From positions 1 through 64,000 of the forward strand of contig CAKTJX010000002.1 of assembly GCA_934569045.1 (NCBI GenBank): DNA of 64,000 nucleotides. Reading direction: 5' to 3'. Source of the DNA: an uncultured Oscillospiraceae bacterium. Its GTDB lineage: Bacteria > Bacillota > Clostridia > Oscillospirales > Oscillospiraceae. Position 1 is the stretch's first letter. Each line of letters opens with the position of its first letter. The notes beneath the pieces were generated by a model that made no database searches, was not told the origin of the DNA, and worked only from the letters and a program-made list of their open reading frames with translations. Shown one piece after another: positions 43,414 to 52,250 of the stretch. The position numbers and the translations under genes are program-made.

Positions 43414-44793
43414 CTATTTTTCCTTCTTCGCCGCCGTGGTCTGTCCCTGGGCTACGCCCTCGGTGGACTCCGGCATGAAGAGGATCTTGACGGTGGCGAA
43501 GATCAGCTTCAGATCCGTCACGATGCCCATGGTGCCGATGTACTCCAGATCCATCTGGAGCTTGTTGTAGGGGGTCGTGTTGTACTTGCCGTAGACCTGG
43601 GCCATGCCGGTGAGGCCCGCCTTGGCCTGGAGCCGCAGGGCGAACTCCGGCATTTCCTTCTCGTACTGGGCGGCGATCTCCGGCCGCTCCGGGCGGGGGC
43701 CCACAATGGTCATGCTGCCGGAGAGAATGCAGAATAGCTGGGGCATCTCGTCAATGCGCAGCATACGGATGATCTTTCCTACCGGGGTGATCCGGTCATC
43801 GTGCTCCTTAGCCAGCCGCGCCACCCCGTCCTTCTCCGCGTCCACCCGCATGGAGCGGAACTTGTAGACATAGAACTCCTTCCGGTCCTTGGTGAGCCGG
43901 ACCTGCTTGTAGAGGATGGGGCCGCCATCGTAGACCTTGATGGCAATGGCCGTTACCAGCATAAAGGGGCTGAACACCACCAGGGCCAGCAGACTCAGCA
44001 CAATGTCCATCACCCGTTTCACCGCCAGATACCAGATGGCGGGGCTGGAGCGCTGGCACAGCAGCACCGGCAGGTTATCCAGCTGCAAGGATTTTGCGCC
44101 CTTGATGAGAAAATCGCCGATATTGGGCCGGACGTAGGCCTCAATCCGGTTGTTGATGCAGAACTTCACCAGGTCGTTGCGCAGGCTGGAGGGGATGCCG
44201 CAAAGCATCACCGCCCTTATCTTCCGCTCCAGCAGCCGGGCGCGGATGGCCTCCACCCCCTCCTCGGCGCTGATGCTCTCCAGCAGGGCGAAGCTATTGG
44301 GCTGGCTCTTCAGGATGGCCTCGCCGTCCTCCCGGGCCTCCATATTGTCATAGATCAGCACCGTGGGCCGGGGCTTTAAGAGCCGCAGCGTCAGCTTTTT
44401 TGCGCAGAGCGCCCAGAGGAAGCTCGCAAGCCCCGCGCACAGCAGCAAAAGCAGGCTGGGCAGCACATTGGGCACGGCCCGCACCAGCAGCGCCGTCACA
44501 ATATACATCATGCCGCAGCTCAAGGCCAGGGCCACCACATGGGAATACACCAGCTCCTCCACCGAGTGGAACAGCACGTCGAAGCCCCCGTAGAGCCGGG
44601 CGAAAATGTAGTAAAGCAGGCCGAAAAGACAGACAACCGCAATATCGCCCTTGGCCCAGAAGGTGTAAATATACATCTGGTTCCGATAGCATTGGAACCA
44701 GACAAGCGCGTACAGCGCCGTATTCACCGCCAGCAGCACCACGCTGAAGAAAAACAGCATGGCCTCCCGCTTTTGTTGGCTGTTATAATTCAT
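43414..44793 (-). CDS. Exopolysaccharide polyprenyl glycosylphosphotransferase (WbaP/CpsE type)
   Basis: 459-aa membrane enzyme with four N-terminal transmembrane helices (about residues 10-125), a CoA-binding-like middle domain (PRPTVLIYDNMEAREDGEAIL) and a C-terminal bacterial sugar transferase domain with a re-entrant helix (VMDIVLSLLALVVFSPFMLVTAIAI), GPILYKQVRLT, YKFRSMRVDAE, RMLRIDEMPQL, VGPRPERPE and GLTGMAQVYGKY. It is a second initiating transferase, unlinked to the main polysaccharide cluster. ATG at 44793 behind GAGGTGG. Its 3' end abuts the hairpin array. Confidence 0.92.
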   Translation of the reverse strand: MNYNSQQKREAMLFFFSVVLLAVNTALYALVWFQCYRNQMYIYTFWAKGDIAVVCLFGLLYYIFARLYGGFDVLFHSVEELVYSHVVALALSCGMMYIVTALLVRAVPNVLPSLLLLLCAGLASFLWALCAKKLTLRLLKPRPTVLIYDNMEAREDGEAILKSQPNSFALLESISAEEGVEAIRARLLERKIRAVMLCGIPSSLRNDLVKFCINNRIEAYVRPNIGDFLIKGAKSLQLDNLPVLLCQRSSPAIWYLAVKRVMDIVLSLLALVVFSPFMLVTAIAIKVYDGGPILYKQVRLTKDRKEFYVYKFRSMRVDAEKDGVARLAKEHDDRITPVGKIIRMLRIDEMPQLFCILSGSMTIVGPRPERPEIAAQYEKEMPEFALRLQAKAGLTGMAQVYGKYNTTPYNKLQMDLEYIGTMGIVTDLKLIFATVKILFMPESTEGVAQGQTTAAKKEK

Positions 44794-44828
44794 TGGTCTT
44801 CCACCTCATACTCTCATAGACAGAGCTC

Positions 44829-44857
44829 ATTATACCAATGATTCCACGCAATTGCAA
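44829..44857 (-). promoter_or_regulatory. Promoter of the glycosylphosphotransferase gene
   Basis: Minus-strand TTGCAA (44857-44852), 17 bp, TATAAT (44834-44829). Confidence 0.75.
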
Positions 44858-44902
44858 GATGCGCTTTCTTTTTGAAGATTTCCTTAAGTTTCCGCAAAAA
44901 AC

Positions 44903-44931
44903 TTGCTTTTGGGATCGCGTTTCGGTATACT
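44903..44931 (+). promoter_or_regulatory. Promoter of the VanZ-like gene
   Basis: TTGCTT (44903-44908), 17 bp, TATACT (44926-44931). The expected start near 44938 leaves only about 15 nt before the GTG start, just enough to hold the AAGGAGG. Confidence 0.7.
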
Positions 44932-44952
44932 GCATTCCAAGGAGGGATGCGT

Positions 44953-45564
44953 GTGTTTTTAACCTATCTTTCGGATATGCTCGCGGAGGGGCTCACACCT
45001 CTGACCCTTTCCGTGCTGTCGCTGGTGCTGTTCCGGCTGTGGGTCGGGGTGCAGAAGAAGCTGTACCGGGGCCGGCTGCCGCTGCTGATTCTGATGGTTC
45101 TGTACCTGAACGCCATGTATACGGTCACCGGTCTGCCGACGCTGCAGCACCTGACCTTCGAGGCCAACATCAACCTGATCCCCTTTTCCGATTTCCGGGA
45201 TGGGCGGTTTTACTACCTGTCCTTCCTCAATATCCTGATGACGGTTCCTCTCGGTATGCTGCTGCCGCTGTGCTGGGACGGCTTCCACAGCTGGAAAAAC
45301 GCCCTGATGGCCGGCGTCCTGACAGCCCTGACCATCGAGATTTTGCAGCTGTTCTGCTACCGGGCCACGGACATTGACGATGTGATCTTCAACACCCTGG
45401 GCACCATGCTGGGATACTTGCTTATGAAGTGCCTCTTTGGCCGAAACTGGCAGAAGCCCCCGAAGGTTTCCTGCACAGGCTATTATGCCCTGAACGCCGT
45501 TATTATCGCCTGCACCTTCTTCCTCCGGGAGCCGCTGGGGGAGCTGTTTTATCAGATTTTTTAA
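44953..45564 (+). CDS. VanZ-like membrane protein
   Basis: 203-aa protein with about five transmembrane helices and the VanZ-type pattern NLIPFSDF, YYLSFLNILMTVPLGMLLPL, TIEILQLFCYRATDIDDVIFNTLGTMLGYLL. VanZ relatives are linked to cell-envelope antibiotic tolerance, but most have no known function. The start is taken as GTG at 44953, seven bases after AAGGAGG; the ATG at 44947 is only one base from it. It ends at a bidirectional terminator. Confidence 0.82.
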   Translation: MFLTYLSDMLAEGLTPLTLSVLSLVLFRLWVGVQKKLYRGRLPLLILMVLYLNAMYTVTGLPTLQHLTFEANINLIPFSDFRDGRFYYLSFLNILMTVPLGMLLPLCWDGFHSWKNALMAGVLTALTIEILQLFCYRATDIDDVIFNTLGTMLGYLLMKCLFGRNWQKPPKVSCTGYYALNAVIIACTFFLREPLGELFYQIF

Positions 45565-45567
45565 AAA

Positions 45568-45602
45568 AATGGGCACGCTGCGTTTTTTGCAGCGTGCCCA
45601 TT
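45568..45602. terminator. Bidirectional terminator between VanZ-like gene and leuB
   Basis: AATGGGCACGCTGC / GCAGCGTGCCCATT stem with a T-rich loop. A-rich sequence precedes it and T-rich sequence follows, so it can end both convergent transcripts. Confidence 0.85.
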
Positions 45603-45607
45603 GGTTT

Positions 45608-46684
45608 TTACCGAATCCTGCTGACGATCTGGCGGCCCATTTCCTGGCAGCCCACCTTCCGGATTCCCACGCCGGAGGCGATATCCGCGGTGCGGTAGCC
45701 CGCGTCCAGGGTGTCGGAGACGGCCCGCTCGATGGCATCGGCCTCGGCAGCCATGTCGAAGCTGTAGCGCAGCAGCATGGCGGCGGCCAGAATGGTGCCG
45801 ATGGGGTTTGCCAGGTCCTTGCCCGCAATGTCCGGGGCAGAGCCGTGGATGGGCTCATAGAGGCCACGGGTGGTGCTGCCCAGGCTGGAGGAGGGAATGG
45901 TGCCGATGGAGCCCGTGATCATAGAGGCCTCATCGGAGAGGATATCCCCGAACATATTCTCCGTGACGATCACATCAAACTGGCTGGGGTCCTTCACAAT
46001 CTGCATGGCGCAGTTGTCCACCAGCATATCCGTAAGCTCCACATCCGGGTACTCCGCCGCCAGCTCACGGAGCACCTTCTTCCACAGGCGGCTGGAATCC
46101 AGCACATTGCTCTTCTCCACAGAGCAGAGCTTCCGGTTCCGCTTCCGGGCGGTCTCAAAGCCGATGCGGCCGATGCGGCGAATCTCTTCCTCGCTGTAGG
46201 TCAGGATATCCGTGGCCACCGCCTGACCGTCCTTCTGGGCCGTCTCATGGGTGCCGAAGTAGATGCCCCCGGTGAGCTCCCGGACAATCATAAAGTCAAT
46301 GCCCTTGGCCACAATTTCCGGCTTCAGGGGGGAGGCATCCGCCAGCTGGGGCCAGATCTTGGCGGGGCGGTTGTTGCTGTAGACCTCCATGGCAGAGCGC
46401 AGCCGCAGCAGGCCCTTTTCCGGACGCATGGGGCCGGGCACATCATTCCACTTGGGGCCGCCCACCGCGCCCAGAAGCACGCTGTCGGAATCCAGGCACT
46501 TCTGGAGCTCTTTCTGCGGCAGCGGGTCCCCCCACTTGTCGATGGCGTTGCCGCCCATGTCCACATCCGTATAGTGGAAGCAGTGGCCATAGATTTCCGC
46601 CACCCGGTTCAGAACCAGAACCGCCTGGTTCACAATCTCCGGGCCGATGCCGTCGCCCCGGATCAGGGCAATGTTCTTTTCCAT
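45608..46684 (-). CDS. leuB: 3-Isopropylmalate dehydrogenase
   Basis: Oxidative decarboxylation of 3-isopropylmalate, third step of leucine synthesis. 358 aa. NIALIRGDGIGPEIVNQAV at the start, LLRLRSAMEVYSNNRPAK, the catalytic FDVIVTENMFGDILSDEASMITGSIG and HGSAPDIAGKDLANPIGTI are all present. Last gene of the leuA-leuC-leuD-leuB operon, 4 bp after leuD; followed by a terminator. Confidence 0.97.
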   Translation of the reverse strand: MEKNIALIRGDGIGPEIVNQAVLVLNRVAEIYGHCFHYTDVDMGGNAIDKWGDPLPQKELQKCLDSDSVLLGAVGGPKWNDVPGPMRPEKGLLRLRSAMEVYSNNRPAKIWPQLADASPLKPEIVAKGIDFMIVRELTGGIYFGTHETAQKDGQAVATDILTYSEEEIRRIGRIGFETARKRNRKLCSVEKSNVLDSSRLWKKVLRELAAEYPDVELTDMLVDNCAMQIVKDPSQFDVIVTENMFGDILSDEASMITGSIGTIPSSSLGSTTRGLYEPIHGSAPDIAGKDLANPIGTILAAAMLLRYSFDMAAEADAIERAVSDTLDAGYRTADIASGVGIRKVGCQEMGRQIVSRIR

Positions 46685-46688
46685 AGCG

Positions 46689-47174
46689 TCAGTCCTCCTT
46701 CAGGGAGGCCAGCAGGCCGCCTGCCTGGATGATGCTCTGGATAAAGGGCGGGAAGGGCTCCCCCTGATAGGTCTTTCCGGTGGTCTCGTCGGTGACGAGG
46801 CCGGTGTCAAAGTCCACATGGACCCGGTCCCCCGGCTGAATCTCCTCCGCCGCCTGCTCGCACTCCAGGATGGGCAGGCCGATGTTGATGGCGTTGCGGT
46901 AGAAAATCCGGGCGAAGCTCTTGGCAATGACGCAGCCGGTGCCGCAGGTCTTGATGGCCAGGGGCGCGTGTTCCCGGGAGGAGCCGCAGCCGAAGTTCCA
47001 GCCGCCCACCATAATGTCGCCGGGCTGCACCTGCTTGACAAATTCCGTGTCAATATCCTCCATGCAGTGCTTGGCCAGCTCCCGGGCGTTGGGGGTATTC
47101 AGGTACCGGGCGGGGATGATCACATCCGTATCCACATTGTCCGGGTATTTAAAAACGGTTCCTTTGGTCTGCAT
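46689..47174 (-). CDS. leuD: 3-Isopropylmalate dehydratase small subunit
   Basis: 161-aa swivel subunit. [39 protein letters not shown] and [18 protein letters not shown] are the family blocks. It lies one base after leuC and four before leuB. Partner of LeuC. Confidence 0.97.
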   Translation of the reverse strand: MQTKGTVFKYPDNVDTDVIIPARYLNTPNARELAKHCMEDIDTEFVKQVQPGDIMVGGWNFGCGSSREHAPLAIKTCGTGCVIAKSFARIFYRNAINIGLPILECEQAAEEIQPGDRVHVDFDTGLVTDETTGKTYQGEPFPPFIQSIIQAGGLLASLKED

Positions 47175-47175
47175 T

Positions 47176-48438
47176 TCAGTTCTCCTCCTTGGGGCAGGTG
47201 ATACGCCCGGTGAGGGCGCTGGCGGCGGCGGTGGCGGGGCTGGCCAGATAGATTTCGCTCTTCACATGACCCATGCGGCCCACAAAATTCCGATTGGTGG
47301 TGGCGACACAGCGCTCTCCCTCCGCCAGGATGCCCATGTAGCCGCCCAGGCAGGGCCCGCAGGTGGGGGTGGACACCACCGCCCCCGCGTCTACAAAGGC
47401 TGTGGTGTAGCCCCGGACCAGGCACTCCCGATAGATTGCCATGGTGGCGGGGATGATGATGCAGCGAACGCCGGGGGCTACCTGCTTCCCATTCAGAATC
47501 CGGTAGGCGGTCTCCATATCCTCCATGCGCCCGTTGGTGCAGCTGCCGATGACCACCTGGTCAATCTGGATATCCGACAGCTCCGCGGCGGGCCGGGTGT
47601 TCTCCGGCAGATGGGGGCAGGCCACGGTGGGCTGGATTTCGGACAGGTCAATCTCCACGGTGCGCTCATACTGTGCGTCCTCATCGGCAGTGTAGACAAC
47701 GGGCTCCCGCTCGCTGCGGCCCTTGAGATATTCCAGGGTCCGGTCATCCACCGGGAAGATGCCGTTCTTGGCACCGGCCTCCACAGCCATATTGCAGATG
47801 CACAGCCGGTCATCCATAGAAAGGCTCTGGACGCCTGGGCCCGTGAACTCCATGCTCTTGTACAATGCCCCGTCCACGCCGATTCTGCCGATGATGGTGA
47901 GAATCACGTCCTTGCCGCTGACGTTGGGCTTCAAGGCCCCGGTCAGGTGAAACCGGATGGCGGAGGGCACCTTGAACCAGGCCTTGCCGGTGGCCATTCC
48001 GGCGGCCATGTCCGTGCTGCCCACGCCGGTGGAGAAGGCACCCAGAGCACCGTAGGTGCAGGTGTGGCTGTCCGCGCCGATGATGCAGTCCCCGGCAGTG
48101 ACAACGCCCTGCTCCGGCAGAAGCGCGTGCTCAATGCCCATCTTGCCCACGTCATAGAAGTGGCTGACACAGTGGGCGCAGGCGAATTCCCGGCAGGTCT
48201 TGGACTGCTCCGCGGCCTTGATATCCTTGTTGGGCACAAAGTGATCCAGAACGATGACCACCTTGTCCTTGTCAAACACATCCTGGAAGCCCGCCTTGGT
48301 GAATTCGTTCACCGCCACGGGGGTGGTAATATCGTTGCCCAGGACGATGTTCAGCTTTGCCTGAATCAGCTGGCCCGGGGTTACCTCCGGCAGCCCCGCG
48401 TGGGCCGCCAGAATTTTTTGCGTCATTGTCATTCCCAT
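47176..48438 (-). CDS. leuC: 3-Isopropylmalate dehydratase large subunit
   Basis: 420-aa aconitase-family subunit. The three [4Fe-4S] ligands are Cys in GSCTNGR and CGPCLGG (two), with the conserved [25 protein letters not shown]. The length is that of the shorter archaeal/clostridial type. The ATG at 48438 lies 11 bases after GGAG; an ATG three codons on is an alternative. 15 bp after leuA. Confidence 0.96.
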   Translation of the reverse strand: MGMTMTQKILAAHAGLPEVTPGQLIQAKLNIVLGNDITTPVAVNEFTKAGFQDVFDKDKVVIVLDHFVPNKDIKAAEQSKTCREFACAHCVSHFYDVGKMGIEHALLPEQGVVTAGDCIIGADSHTCTYGALGAFSTGVGSTDMAAGMATGKAWFKVPSAIRFHLTGALKPNVSGKDVILTIIGRIGVDGALYKSMEFTGPGVQSLSMDDRLCICNMAVEAGAKNGIFPVDDRTLEYLKGRSEREPVVYTADEDAQYERTVEIDLSEIQPTVACPHLPENTRPAAELSDIQIDQVVIGSCTNGRMEDMETAYRILNGKQVAPGVRCIIIPATMAIYRECLVRGYTTAFVDAGAVVSTPTCGPCLGGYMGILAEGERCVATTNRNFVGRMGHVKSEIYLASPATAAASALTGRITCPKEEN

Positions 48439-48453
48439 TGCTTTCTTCGCTCC

Positions 48454-50130
48454 TTACTCGGTGATGAAGTTATTGAACGCGCTGAGCAGCGCGTGGATAC
48501 TGGCTTTCGTAATGTCCGTGTCGCTGCCCGCGCCCCAGTGCATGGTTCCGTTCTCCGTCTCGATGCCCACATAGGCCGCGGCGGTGGAGCCGGAGTTTTT
48601 CTGCTGCAAGCTGTGCTCCGTGTAGACCTTCAGGGTGTAGGGGGTTCCGGTGTACTCCTTCAAGGCATTGCTGAAGGCATCCAGGCTGCCGTTGCCGGTC
48701 TGGTGGACCTGGGCGGTGATGCCGTCCTTCACAAAGGTCACATCGCAGCTGGCGCCCCCTGCCATGGGCTCAAAGCGGACGTTGCGCACCGCAATGGGGG
48801 CGGAGATATTCAGGTAGCTCAGGTTGAAGACCCGCAGCACATCGTCAGTTTTCAGCTCCCGGTGCTCGTGGTCGGAAATGTCCTTGCAGAGATAGCCGAA
48901 GTGCTCCCGCATCTTGGCCGGCAGCACATAGCCGTGGGCGTGCTCCAGAAGATAGCTGATGCCGCCCTTGCCGCTCTGGGAATTGACCCGGATCACATCG
49001 GCATCGTAGGTCCGGCTGATATCCTTGGGGTCAATGGGGATATAGGGCACGGTCCACTGGTGCAGATTCTTCTCCTGCCGCCAGTTCATGCCCTTGGCAA
49101 TGGCATCCTGATGGGAGCCGGAGAAGGCGGCAAAGACCAGAGCGCCGGCGTAGGGTGTCCGCTCATACACATGCATCCGGGTGCAGCGCTCGTAAATTTC
49201 CACAATGGCGGGCAGGTTGGAGAAATCCAGCTTTGGGTCCACGCCGTGGGAATACATATTCATAGCCAGGGTCACCACATCCACATTGCCGGTGCGCTCG
49301 CCGTTGCCGAAGAGGGTGCCTTCCACCCGGTCCGCCCCGGCCAGCAGCCCCAGCTCCGTATCCGCCACGCCGGTGCCCCGGTCGTTGTGGGGGTGCAGGG
49401 ACACGGTGACGTGCTCCCGGTACTTGAGGTTCTCGCTCATGTATTCCACCTGGCTGGCGTAGACATGGGGCAGGCTCATTTCCACCGTTACCGGCAGATT
49501 GATGATCACGTTGTTGGTCTCGCTGGGCTCCAGCACATCCAGCACCGCGTTGCAGACTTCCAATGCGTATTCCGGCTCCGTGCCTGTGAAGCTCTCCGGG
49601 GAGTACTCAAAGCGGAAGTTGCCCTCATACTCGGCGGCCAGCTTCTTCACCAGCTTCGCCCCCTCCACGGCGATTTGCTTGATCTCCTCCTTGGACTTTT
49701 TGAACACCTGCTCCCGCTGGGCCACAGACGTGGAATTGTAGAAGTGGATAATGGCGCTGGGCGCGCCCTTGCAGGCCTCAAAGGTCTTGCGGATGATGTG
49801 CTCCCGGCACTGGGTCAGCACCTGCACCGTCACATCCTTGGGAATCCGGTTCTGCTCGATCAGGGTCCGCAGGAAGATGTATTCCGTCTCCGAGGCGGCA
49901 GGGAAACCCACCTCAACCTCTTTAAAACCGATCTTCAGCAGCAGATCGTAAAAATCCAGCTTCTCCTCCAGACTCATGGGAATCACCAGGCTCTGGTTGC
50001 CGTCCCGCAGGTCCACGGAGCACCACTGGGGGGCCTTCTCAATGTGGTCCTTGTGCACCCATTTCAGGTGCTCTCCGGGGGCGGGGTAATAGCCGGTAGC
50101 ATACTTTGTAACATCCATCATGTTTTTCAC
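48454..50130 (-). CDS. leuA: 2-Isopropylmalate synthase (LeuA2 type)
   Basis: 558-aa Claisen-condensation enzyme making 2-isopropylmalate, first committed step. The TIM barrel has WCSVDLRDGNQSLVIPM, the catalytic LHPHNDRGTGVAD and LFGNGERTGNVDVV; the C-terminal LeuA dimer/allosteric domain (GASCDVTFVKDGI ... YVGIETENG) should bind leucine. It starts at GTG 50130 or ATG 50121 ((V)KNMMDVTKYATGYY); AGAGG is close to the GTG. The frame is open upstream but that part is the T-box leader, so a longer protein is rejected. First gene of the leu operon. Confidence 0.95.
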   Translation of the reverse strand: MKNMMDVTKYATGYYPAPGEHLKWVHKDHIEKAPQWCSVDLRDGNQSLVIPMSLEEKLDFYDLLLKIGFKEVEVGFPAASETEYIFLRTLIEQNRIPKDVTVQVLTQCREHIIRKTFEACKGAPSAIIHFYNSTSVAQREQVFKKSKEEIKQIAVEGAKLVKKLAAEYEGNFRFEYSPESFTGTEPEYALEVCNAVLDVLEPSETNNVIINLPVTVEMSLPHVYASQVEYMSENLKYREHVTVSLHPHNDRGTGVADTELGLLAGADRVEGTLFGNGERTGNVDVVTLAMNMYSHGVDPKLDFSNLPAIVEIYERCTRMHVYERTPYAGALVFAAFSGSHQDAIAKGMNWRQEKNLHQWTVPYIPIDPKDISRTYDADVIRVNSQSGKGGISYLLEHAHGYVLPAKMREHFGYLCKDISDHEHRELKTDDVLRVFNLSYLNISAPIAVRNVRFEPMAGGASCDVTFVKDGITAQVHQTGNGSLDAFSNALKEYTGTPYTLKVYTEHSLQQKNSGSTAAAYVGIETENGTMHWGAGSDTDITKASIHALLSAFNNFITE

Positions 50131-50195
50131 GCATCCTCTTTTTTGTAGTAATGAAAATTGGATTTTTGTGAATCGGAAAGGGCGGCACAGCATAC

Positions 50196-50459
50196 AAAAA
50201 GCCCTGTCTCCTTCTAAGAAAGAGACAGGGCATAAAAGCCTTGCGGTACCACTCTTTTTGCCTGCAAAGCAGGCCGCCTCACCGCGGTCCAATAACCGCG
50301 CTCCGCTGTAACGGGCGTCCCCCGTCCTGCCTACTTCCCTTTCAGCCAGGCCGCTCCGAGGCCAGTATACGCTTCCGCCCTCGCTGGCTCGCACCAACCG
50401 CCAGCTCTCTGCATCAGGCACCGGAAACGCTTTCTCCTCATCTGTGCGTTTTTCCTATG
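50196..50459 (-). ncRNA. Leucine T-box leader of the leu operon
   Basis: The transcript starts near 50459 and contains a Stem I with the conserved AGAGAGCTGGCGGTTGGTG...GAGCCAGC distal part (50383-50410), the T-box GAGTGGTACCGCAA (50254-50241) that pairs with uncharged tRNA, and a terminator (GCCCTGTCTC/GAGACAGGGC, 50231-50201, then TTTTTG). A CTC triplet at 50360-50358 (in GGCCTCGGAG) is a plausible leucine specifier. Uncharged tRNA-Leu would allow readthrough into leuA. Confidence 0.9.
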
Positions 50460-50465
50460 GACGGG

Positions 50466-50494
50466 ATTATAGCACCGGGGGGAGGGTTTGTCAA
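50466..50494 (-). promoter_or_regulatory. Sigma-A promoter of the leu operon
   Basis: Minus-strand TTGACA (50494-50489), 17 bp, TATAAT (50471-50466): both boxes perfect. Confidence 0.9.
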
Positions 50495-50568
50495 GCATTT
50501 TGTCATTGCAGGGTGGTTTTTTGTCTTTCAGTGGCGGGCAGAATTGTTAGGAAGTCAAATACAGCCCC

Positions 50569-50630
50569 GGATGAACGTATACCCTGCCGGGGAAGCCCCC
50601 TACCTTCCCCTTCAGGGTATACGTTCATCC
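50569..50630. repeat. Short palindromic element, GAACGTATACCC family (copy 2)
   Basis: Perfect 18-bp inverted ends GGATGAACGTATACCCTG / CAGGGTATACGTTCATCC, with a short interior. Here it lies between divergent genes (leu operon and ABC transporter). The rest of the 50495-50737 stretch is AT-rich with nothing recognised. Confidence 0.8.
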
Positions 50631-50737
50631 TGGCATTCGTAAGGCTGATATTCTGTACACTTTGTACATCTTCATTCAAACGCTTTCCATCTATTTTATC
50701 ACCATCAACCAAACTTCCTTTTTTTCTCAAAAAGTGC

Positions 50738-50766
50738 TTTACAACTTTAGCGAGATAAAGTATAAT
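50738..50766 (+). promoter_or_regulatory. Promoter of the amino-acid ABC transporter operon
   Basis: TTTACA (50738-50743), 17 bp, TATAAT (50761-50766); leader about 48 nt. Confidence 0.8.
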
Positions 50767-50821
50767 GCACCCATCAAACAAACCGAACCCCAACAGAAGA
50801 GAAAAGAAAGGAAGTACCGTT

Positions 50822-51595
50822 ATGAAAAAACTGATTGCTGCCGCCCTGGCCCTTGTGACGCTGCTGCTGTGCACTGCCTGTGGGAAGAAGAGTGACTCCG
50901 ACCTGAGCTATGTGCAGAAGAAAGGAACCCTGATCGTGGGCATCACCGACTATGAGCCCATGGACTACAAGGACGCAAACGGCGAATGGACCGGCTTTGA
51001 CGCGGAGTTTGCCCGGGCCGTGGCCGCCAAGCTGGGTGTAGAAGCCCAGTTCATTGAGATCGATTGGGACAACAAGTTCTTCGAGCTGGACTCCAAGGCC
51101 ATTGACTGCATCTGGAACGGCATGACCATTACGGACGAGGTCAAGCTCAACGCCAGCGTTTCCAACCCCTACGTCAAGAACGCCCAGGTGGTTGTGATGA
51201 ACAAGCAGTACGCCCCCGACTATGACGCCGTGGAGCTGCTGCGGACCCTGTCCATCGCGGTAGAGGCCGGTTCCGCGGGCGAGGCCGAGGTAAAGGCCTT
51301 GGACATGGATGACTACACCGCCGTCCAGTCCCAGTCCTCCGCCCTGATGGAGGTTGCCGCCGGGACCTGCGACGCCTGCATCATTGATATCACCATGGCC
51401 AACGCCATGACCGGCGAGGGCACCGGCTACCCGGACCTGGCAATCGCCCAGGAGCTCAGCACCGAGGAATACGGCATCGGCTTCCGGAAGGATTCCGACC
51501 TGACCGCCAAGGTCAACGAGATCATGCAGTCCATGATGACCGACGGCACCCTGGATGCCCTGGCTGAAAAGTACAGCCTGACCCTGGTCAAGTAA
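50822..51595 (+). CDS. Amino-acid ABC transporter substrate-binding lipoprotein
   Basis: 257-aa family-3 solute-binding protein. The lipoprotein signal is MKKLIAAALALVTLLLCTAC (lipobox LCTAC, Cys20). The mature part has GTLIVGITDYEPMDYKDANGEWTGFDAEFARAVA and DWDNKFFELDSKAIDCIWNGMTIT, typical of polar amino-acid binding proteins. The ligand cannot be told. ATG at 50822 behind AAAGGAAG; one base separates its stop from the permease start. Confidence 0.93.
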   Translation: MKKLIAAALALVTLLLCTACGKKSDSDLSYVQKKGTLIVGITDYEPMDYKDANGEWTGFDAEFARAVAAKLGVEAQFIEIDWDNKFFELDSKAIDCIWNGMTITDEVKLNASVSNPYVKNAQVVVMNKQYAPDYDAVELLRTLSIAVEAGSAGEAEVKALDMDDYTAVQSQSSALMEVAAGTCDACIIDITMANAMTGEGTGYPDLAIAQELSTEEYGIGFRKDSDLTAKVNEIMQSMMTDGTLDALAEKYSLTLVK

Positions 51596-51596
51596 G

Positions 51597-52247
51597 ATGG
51601 CACAGTTTATCACCGTCACCGGAGCCCTTTTCAAGGGCTTCGGTGAAACCATGAATATTTTTCTGCTGACCCTGGTCTTCTCCATTCCCCTGGGTCTTCT
51701 CGTCTGCTTCGGCACCATGACGAAATTCCGCCCCGTGCGGTATCTGATGAAGTGCATCGTCTGGGTCATCCGGGGCACCCCCCTGATGCTTCAGCTCATC
51801 GTGGTCTTTTACGGGCCGGGTCTGCTGTTCGGGCTCCCGGCTATGGGGCGGTTCACCGCGGTTATTCTGGCCTTTACCATCAACTACGCCTGCTATTTCA
51901 GCGAAATCTACCGGGGCGGCATCGAGAGCATCCCGGCGGGCCAGTATGAGGCCGGGCAGGTGCTGGGGCTGACCAAAAGCCAGATCTTTTTCAAGATCGT
52001 GCTGATGCAGGTGGTCAAGCGCATTGTCCCCTCCATGGGCAATGAGATCATCACCCTGGTAAAGGACACGTCTCTGGCCCGGGTTATTGCCGTGTACGAG
52101 GTCATGTGGGTAGGCCAGTCCTTTATCAAGAGCGACGGCCTGATCTGGCCCATGTTCTACACCGGCGCGTTCTATCTGCTGTTCTCCGGTCTGCTGACGC
52201 TGCTGTTCCAGTGGATCGAGAAAAAATTGGATTACTACAGAGGTTGA
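51597..52247 (+). CDS. Amino-acid ABC transporter permease
   Basis: 216-aa HisM/GlnP-type inner-membrane permease with about five helices. The domain signature is VIRGTPLMLQLIVVFYG and the EAA loop is QYEAGQVLGLTKSQIFFKIVLMQ. It pairs with the ATPase three bases downstream. Confidence 0.93.
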   Translation: MAQFITVTGALFKGFGETMNIFLLTLVFSIPLGLLVCFGTMTKFRPVRYLMKCIVWVIRGTPLMLQLIVVFYGPGLLFGLPAMGRFTAVILAFTINYACYFSEIYRGGIESIPAGQYEAGQVLGLTKSQIFFKIVLMQVVKRIVPSMGNEIITLVKDTSLARVIAVYEVMWVGQSFIKSDGLIWPMFYTGAFYLLFSGLLTLLFQWIEKKLDYYRG

Positions 52248-52250
52248 GCC

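Noticed and set aside
46921..50148. A very long plus-strand open frame antisense to the leu operon
   Set aside because: It runs antisense to four certain genes, is rich in His/Gly/Gln as expected from reading GC-rich genes backwards, and has no domain or ribosome binding site.
50131..50421. N-terminal extension of leuA
   Set aside because: The frame is open, but the sequence is the T-box leader and its terminator.
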